From contig NC_079136.1 of the NCBI RefSeq assembly GCF_945859705.1, positions 98,765,120 through 98,829,119 on the forward strand: a stretch of DNA of 64,000 nt, read 5' to 3'. The notes beneath the pieces are model-generated. The model had not been told where the DNA came from. It made no database searches and saw nothing but the letters and a program-made list of their open reading frames with translations. The position numbers and the translations under genes were made by a program. The stretch comes from Episyrphus balteatus. Its lineage: Eukaryota; Arthropoda; Insecta; Diptera; Syrphidae. Shown one piece after another: positions 59,779 to 64,000 of the stretch (its first letter is position 1; each line of letters begins with the position of its first letter).

Positions 59779-59882
59779 TTGTCAAGCGGTCAACACTTTC
59801 AAAACGTCCTTCAACTTTTGAACGCAATGAGTCCAAATCAAATGGTGCCGCTAGGCCATGGTCAACACTGCGTGATTTGCTC
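59779..59882 (-). CDS. mtd: mtd internal exon, upstream of LysM
   Basis: This 104-base exon opens after a pyrimidine-rich acceptor (tttcaatag) and closes at a consensus GTAAGT donor. It begins with one base that completes a codon from an exon not found here and ends with one base (A) that joins AT of the LysM exon to give Asn. It encodes 34 residues including SKSRSVDHGLAAPFDLDSL, followed by an acidic-basic stretch ending in VDRLT. I recognise no domain. It fits the poorly conserved region that precedes LysM in long OXR1/NCOA7 isoforms. It is not an ATG-started frame, which is why simple ORF calling misses it. The following intron is 4.7 kb and contains candidate alternative exon 55198-55333. 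Confidence 0.85.
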
Positions 59883-62800
59883 CTATTGAAAGGAAGAAAA
59901 AATTGATTGTCATTAGATTAAATAACTAAATTTATTTTATCAAGATGATTAAGGCGCCATCTATATTGAGAATGTGAAAACTGCAAAAAACAGCTTTGTC
60001 AACTGTCAAATAAAATACAAAAAAAAAATGTAAATATTATTATTTTTTAATTTGTTAAGTTGATATAATGTGATTAGTTTTAAATTCTTGCACGTTTTAA
60101 CTAAATTGTACTAACACGTCAGCACTACATTTACTATTTATAGGCAATATTTTATTTTGTAGGTTCTAAAAACGTGAGCTTTTGGACAATTCTCTGTACA
60201 TTATAATACAAAATAATATAGAAAAAACATGTCATTTGCATTTATAACTTTCTTAAAGTCTCAAAAAGTTTGAATTGATTTGCTCATTTATATTCAAGTC
60301 AGAGAGAATTGAAATTTATGTATTGGCAAAAGACAGTAATGTATTTGACGTAGGTGTATAACAAAACTAAAAAAAAAGTATTATAGGAGTTAAATTGAAA
60401 ACGGAAAAAAATATTTCAGATAATTTTGTCTGAATGTTGCATTTGAATGTCAAGGTTAAAGTACTTTTTGTTAAATTCCTATTTTGAACGAAAAATAAAG
60501 ATATCCTGTTTCAATAATGTATAACAGAACGACGCGACGTTTAATAACTATTGAAAGATAGTAAATTTGTGTCTAAAGTAAATATCACATTCCTCAAGTA
60601 GTATTTGTATTATGACAGATATCTGACAGATGATAGTCAAAAACAAACATCTAATGCCTGCTTACACAAACATATTTTATTTAACAATATGCTTTTCAAT
60701 AGCTTCGTTTCACTCTGATGATGCCAAATAACACTACTTTCAGCTTAAACTCATGCCAAGAAATTAATCTACACAATCTTTTTGTAATCTGATTCTTTTG
60801 AAGAATGTCAACTTATCCAACAACTTGTATCCTTGTTCAAAAAAAAAAAGAAAAAGAGAAGGACATATTCTCTATATAGCGATAAAACTTGAGTATCATA
60901 TGAATTATGTAGGGGGTTATCCGCAACAAATTCACAAATCTGAAAGGCTTGCAAAAAAAAAAATTCTATGAAATTCAGGTTTTTTTTAGTTTTTATTTTT
61001 TTCGTTTGTGTTATCGAATGTCCTCAAAATAATTTCCTTGAAGTAGAGGAAAATTTTATTTTCATTCATTCATTAAACAAGTATGTTTGCAATACTCATA
61101 GTCAAAAAGTGTGCATTGTTCTCAAGGTTTCCACTATTGAACTTGACCTTCCGCGCGATACACTTTTGAAATAAAAAAAAAAAAAACTTTTAGAGAAGTC
61201 TTTTTTTTGTATCTAGCGCAAACAAGTGAGAGCGCACAATATTATATTCATGTGTGGCACATCAACCACTGTGGCGCTGCTGCTGCTTATGAGGAAGTTG
61301 AATGTTTGTCATAAGTAGTGTATACGTATCTACGGTATATTGAAACAGGCTTTTGGAAGGTTCTTCAAAGCACTTATTGCGCTTTTTGTAGCAAAGTTTT
61401 TTTCTTGTGCTTGTATTAATTTATTTAATTGATTAATGTTGGTTGATGATGTAACTTGTGTTGCTTATAATGATGATGATGATAGAGACTATAAAGTCAG
61501 TCAATCGATGTGGAAGTTCACTTTTCTTAAAGTAGCATAAATTGATTTTATATTTGAGAATTTTATCTTGAATGCCAGGAGGACTTCAGCATTTGATGGA
61601 TAAGAACGAAAAATTTCTTTTGTTTGAGCTTAATACTTTTGAGAATATAAAAAAGCATCTGAGTTCATGTTCATGTATCTGACAACAAGCGCCAAGAGCT
61701 TCACTTGTAGATCTATTCTTGATCAAAAGAAAATTTTAATAAGTGCATACAAAGTTCAATAAATACGAAATGACGAAGTTTTTTCTGTACGTGATAATTA
61801 AGATTTTTATTTTTTGTATTTAATTTAGAAAATACATCATGAGAAAATTTTTACATATTGTTCTTAATATTTTACAATACCAACCAACAACTCTTGGATT
61901 TTTCACAATTTCTGGGTTAACTCTACATGTCTGTACGTGACATTTTTTTAATGTAGGACATTTTCCCTTCGACAATTTAAATACTTTAAATTACTTTACG
62001 AAAAATCTTGTTTTTTCTTGAATTTTTTGACAGTTAATATACATATAAAAAATTTAATGTATTTTAAGAATTCGCGATGTAATATTATATTATTGAGTAA
62101 TATAAATATTGAGTTCCGTTATTTTTGTAGTAAATTTCCTAGAGGACTTCTACAAAAAGGTGTCTGACGGTGAGGAAGATATCTCTGATCCAAATTATTT
62201 AAAATAAGAAAAACCAAAAGATTCGTTTTAAGAATAGATGAATACAGGTAATGAACAAAGGAATAGTCAAAATTTTGATTTTTGACAAAATGGCGGCTTC
62301 TTAAAGAAAACAAATCGTTTATACCAAAAAAAACTTACACTTTAAAGTGGCTTAGAAAATCGAATTATTGTCAGAAAAACTATTCCTTCGTTCATTACCC
62401 GACAAAAGTATCCAAGAAAATCGTGTAAAAATTTCAAGCCGATCGGTCCAGCCGTTTAGGATAAATCTTCAAGTGCCACCAGTGCTTGCTAATCTACCTG
62501 TTATTTCAAGCTCAAACGGAGCGGGACCCAGATCAATACTTGTTGATCTCAATTGCAACTATAGGTATCACTAGTGCTTCCTGATCTACCAGGTATTTCA
62601 AGTGTCACCGGGGGCGAGTTTATAAGCTGCTGTTTCAGGTAACACGTGGAGCAGTGTTTAGTGCGATTAGCCTTGACGCCAGGGGTCTGGGTTCGTACTC
62701 CAGCCTTGCCGATCTAATGAAAAACACTACTTTCAGAGCCTCTGATTCTCTCGAGTCATTGACAAGCGTCCAAGAGTATTATTGTCATACAAAAATGAAT

Positions 62801-64000
62801 CTTTGCTAGGCCGTTAGGCCTCGGCGGTAAATTGTAGGTCCTTTCCATTTCTAGAAATCAATTAAACGCACACAAGAATGGTTGAGAGCTACTTCTTGCT
62901 CTTGAAGGTCTATCATATTCTTGGAAATTATTTTCGCTCACACAGGTATGGTTTTCAATAGTCACTAGGATCTGATTCTCCATGAGTTCATCACCCGAAA
63001 AACCTTTGTATTTTTTTTAATTAAAATTGTATTAAAATTGTAATTTCTGAATTGTTTAAAAGCCTCGTCTCTAAAAAGTTGCAATGTTAATAAATTAAAT
63101 AGACAACTACTCATATTTGACGCTTTTGTTTACAAAATTAATTACTCAACATTAACTCATAAATTTTATGAATATCCATTAAGCTGACAACCTCATTACA
63201 ACACAAATCATTGTAAAATACTGAAACAACTAAGCTTGCTTGAATCTACAAATACATTAGCCTGTAAGCTAAAAAGGCAAAGTATTTGTTTTGATTTGTG
63301 ATTTATTATGCCTTGTTTATATGATTGACAAATTACAATAATTATTTTCTCAATTTGTTTACCTAGGTTCTATTTTTGAAATCAACTAGATTTTCACAAA
63401 ATTGTGAAAGGATTTCAGGTTTTAATTTGCATTTAGTATGTCTCATGACTGACAAGAACGATGAAACTATAACCGACTACCAGCATTAACCAGTTGATTT
63501 TGTGTAAATATTTGCAGAAAAATATCTTTATTCCACTACATTTTTTAGTTTGACAAGAGTCATTTTTTTTTTGTTTACAGAACAATTCCTTGAATTTCCT
63601 ATAAAATCATAACAATTAATTTTCATTCAAAACTTGTCTCCCCAAGCTACACCTATTGTGCTAAAATTTTAATGCAGATTCAACTTTCGATTTGACTATA
63701 TGCACAAACAAGCTCATGGTCAATACCTTGAATCATATCCTTTCCTTTCTCCATATCACCAGTAGTCGTTGCATTGCACTTCATTAAACACATTCAAATC
63801 CCCAGAACCGACGAAATCATAAATACTTGAACTTCCTGGATTTTATCAATTCCGTTCTCTGCTGAGACCATTAAATAAAAAAATGCATCAAACCCAGCAT
63901 GCGGAAATAAGTTATCTATACGCATTTATAAAGATCAGATTCTACTAATTGATAAATGAACTTAATAACATAGCTGGCGGCATTTCCATGTTCATCACTG
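59883..64000 (-). other. upstream mtd intron or 5' flank
   Basis: No exon with the required phase was found in this 4.1 kb, so the first coding exon of the main long form is probably to the right of the window. A somewhat G+C-richer patch at 61210-61310 with a (gct)3 run could be leader or regulatory sequence. A SINE lies at about 62640-62910, preceded by another repeat-like stretch at about 62360-62620 that contains gccgatcggtccagccgttt. Confidence 0.5.
62640..62910 (+). mobile_element. tRNA-derived SINE
   Basis: The A box is tggagcagtgtttag at 62647-62661 and the B box ggttcgtactcc at 62690-62701, about 29 bases apart, with ccttgacgccaggggtc between, as in tRNA-derived heads. Downstream, aggccgttaggcctcgg, attgtaggtcctttccattt and cacacaagaatggttgagag form a body like that of SINEs seen in several fly and mosquito genomes. 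The 3' end is approximate. Confidence 0.7.

Larger units (their letters stand above)
1..59882 (-). other. mtd: mtd (OXR1/NCOA7-family) gene locus, partial at both ends
   Basis: The gene model joins eleven minus-strand exons whose GT-AG borders and split codons all agree, for 2422 coding bases in the window. Known family: OXR1/NCOA7/mustard proteins protect cells from oxidative stress, and their C-terminal TLDc domain binds the V-ATPase. What I see: LysM, then a GRAM-like domain, then a long acidic and Ser-rich linker, then the conserved segment that precedes TLDc. Residue-level likeness to human OXR1 is clear in three places: FDTTPSEL in LysM, FLKIN and GVLLVTPN with MFDP in GRAM, and PPLYLR with PEYWF before TLDc. 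The TLDc exons and the 3' end lie left of base 1, and the first coding exon of the long form lies right of 59882, perhaps outside the window. Two internal alternative first exons sit in the intron left of 27769. Confidence 0.93.

Noticed and set aside
61210..61310. First coding exon reading MTNIQLPHKQQQRHS on the minus strand
   Set aside because: The frame stops two codons later, and no donor gives the phase needed by the 59882 acceptor.
1..64000. CRISPR arrays, operons, ribosome binding sites, phage or integrated virus
   Set aside because: The sequence is a eukaryotic split gene with long introns. I saw no regular short repeat-spacer array and no viral gene.

Overview
This window is a piece of a very A+T-rich insect nuclear genome, most likely a fly (Diptera). 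It holds a split gene with GT-AG introns, long introns full of small transposon relics, GTCT-rich repeats of a kind known from flies, and a tRNA-derived SINE. There are no operons, ribosome binding sites or prokaryotic genes. I cannot fix the species.

One gene accounts for essentially all convincing coding sequence: the minus-strand orthologue of Drosophila mustard (mtd), the OXR1/NCOA7 family of LysM-GRAM-TLDc proteins. Eleven constitutive exons run from 59882 down to 27769. Every exon junction joins in phase, giving about 807 consecutive codons. In order they encode a short N-terminal segment, a LysM domain (54788-55087), a GRAM/PH-like domain (43960-44373), an acidic and Ser-rich disordered region (43920 to 34870), and the conserved segment just before TLDc (30154-30316 and 27769-27967). 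The extreme N-terminus lies right of the window and the catalytically inert TLDc domain lies left of it, so the last visible intron exceeds 27.7 kb.

Three further pieces look like alternative starts. Two lie in the giant intron (14206-14322 and 4615-4836) and both end in phase 0, as the 27769 exon does, so each can splice to the same off-window TLDc exon and make a short TLDc isoform. The one at 4615-4836 starts with a hydrophobic signal-anchor. A third (55198-55333), found here in a stretch too short for standard ORF calling, would put a new 45-residue N-terminus on the LysM form through a 110-nt intron. An 81-nt in-frame cassette exon is possible at 27379-27459.

The rest is intron and 5' flank. 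It carries many non-autonomous DNA transposons that can be delimited by terminal inverted repeats and target duplications: two copies of a 610-bp element with 4-bp duplications, one nested in another MITE; a 1.7-kb TTAA element containing an 8-bp-duplication hAT element; a short TTAA/CCC MITE; an element with 9-bp duplications; several hairpin elements; and a pair of 260-bp elements. Also present are a decayed non-LTR retrotransposon, a decayed plus-strand reading frame of unknown origin at 25.3-25.9 kb, mini-me-like repeats, a 160-bp direct repeat pair and a tRNA-derived SINE. I found no CRISPR, rRNA or functional tRNA.
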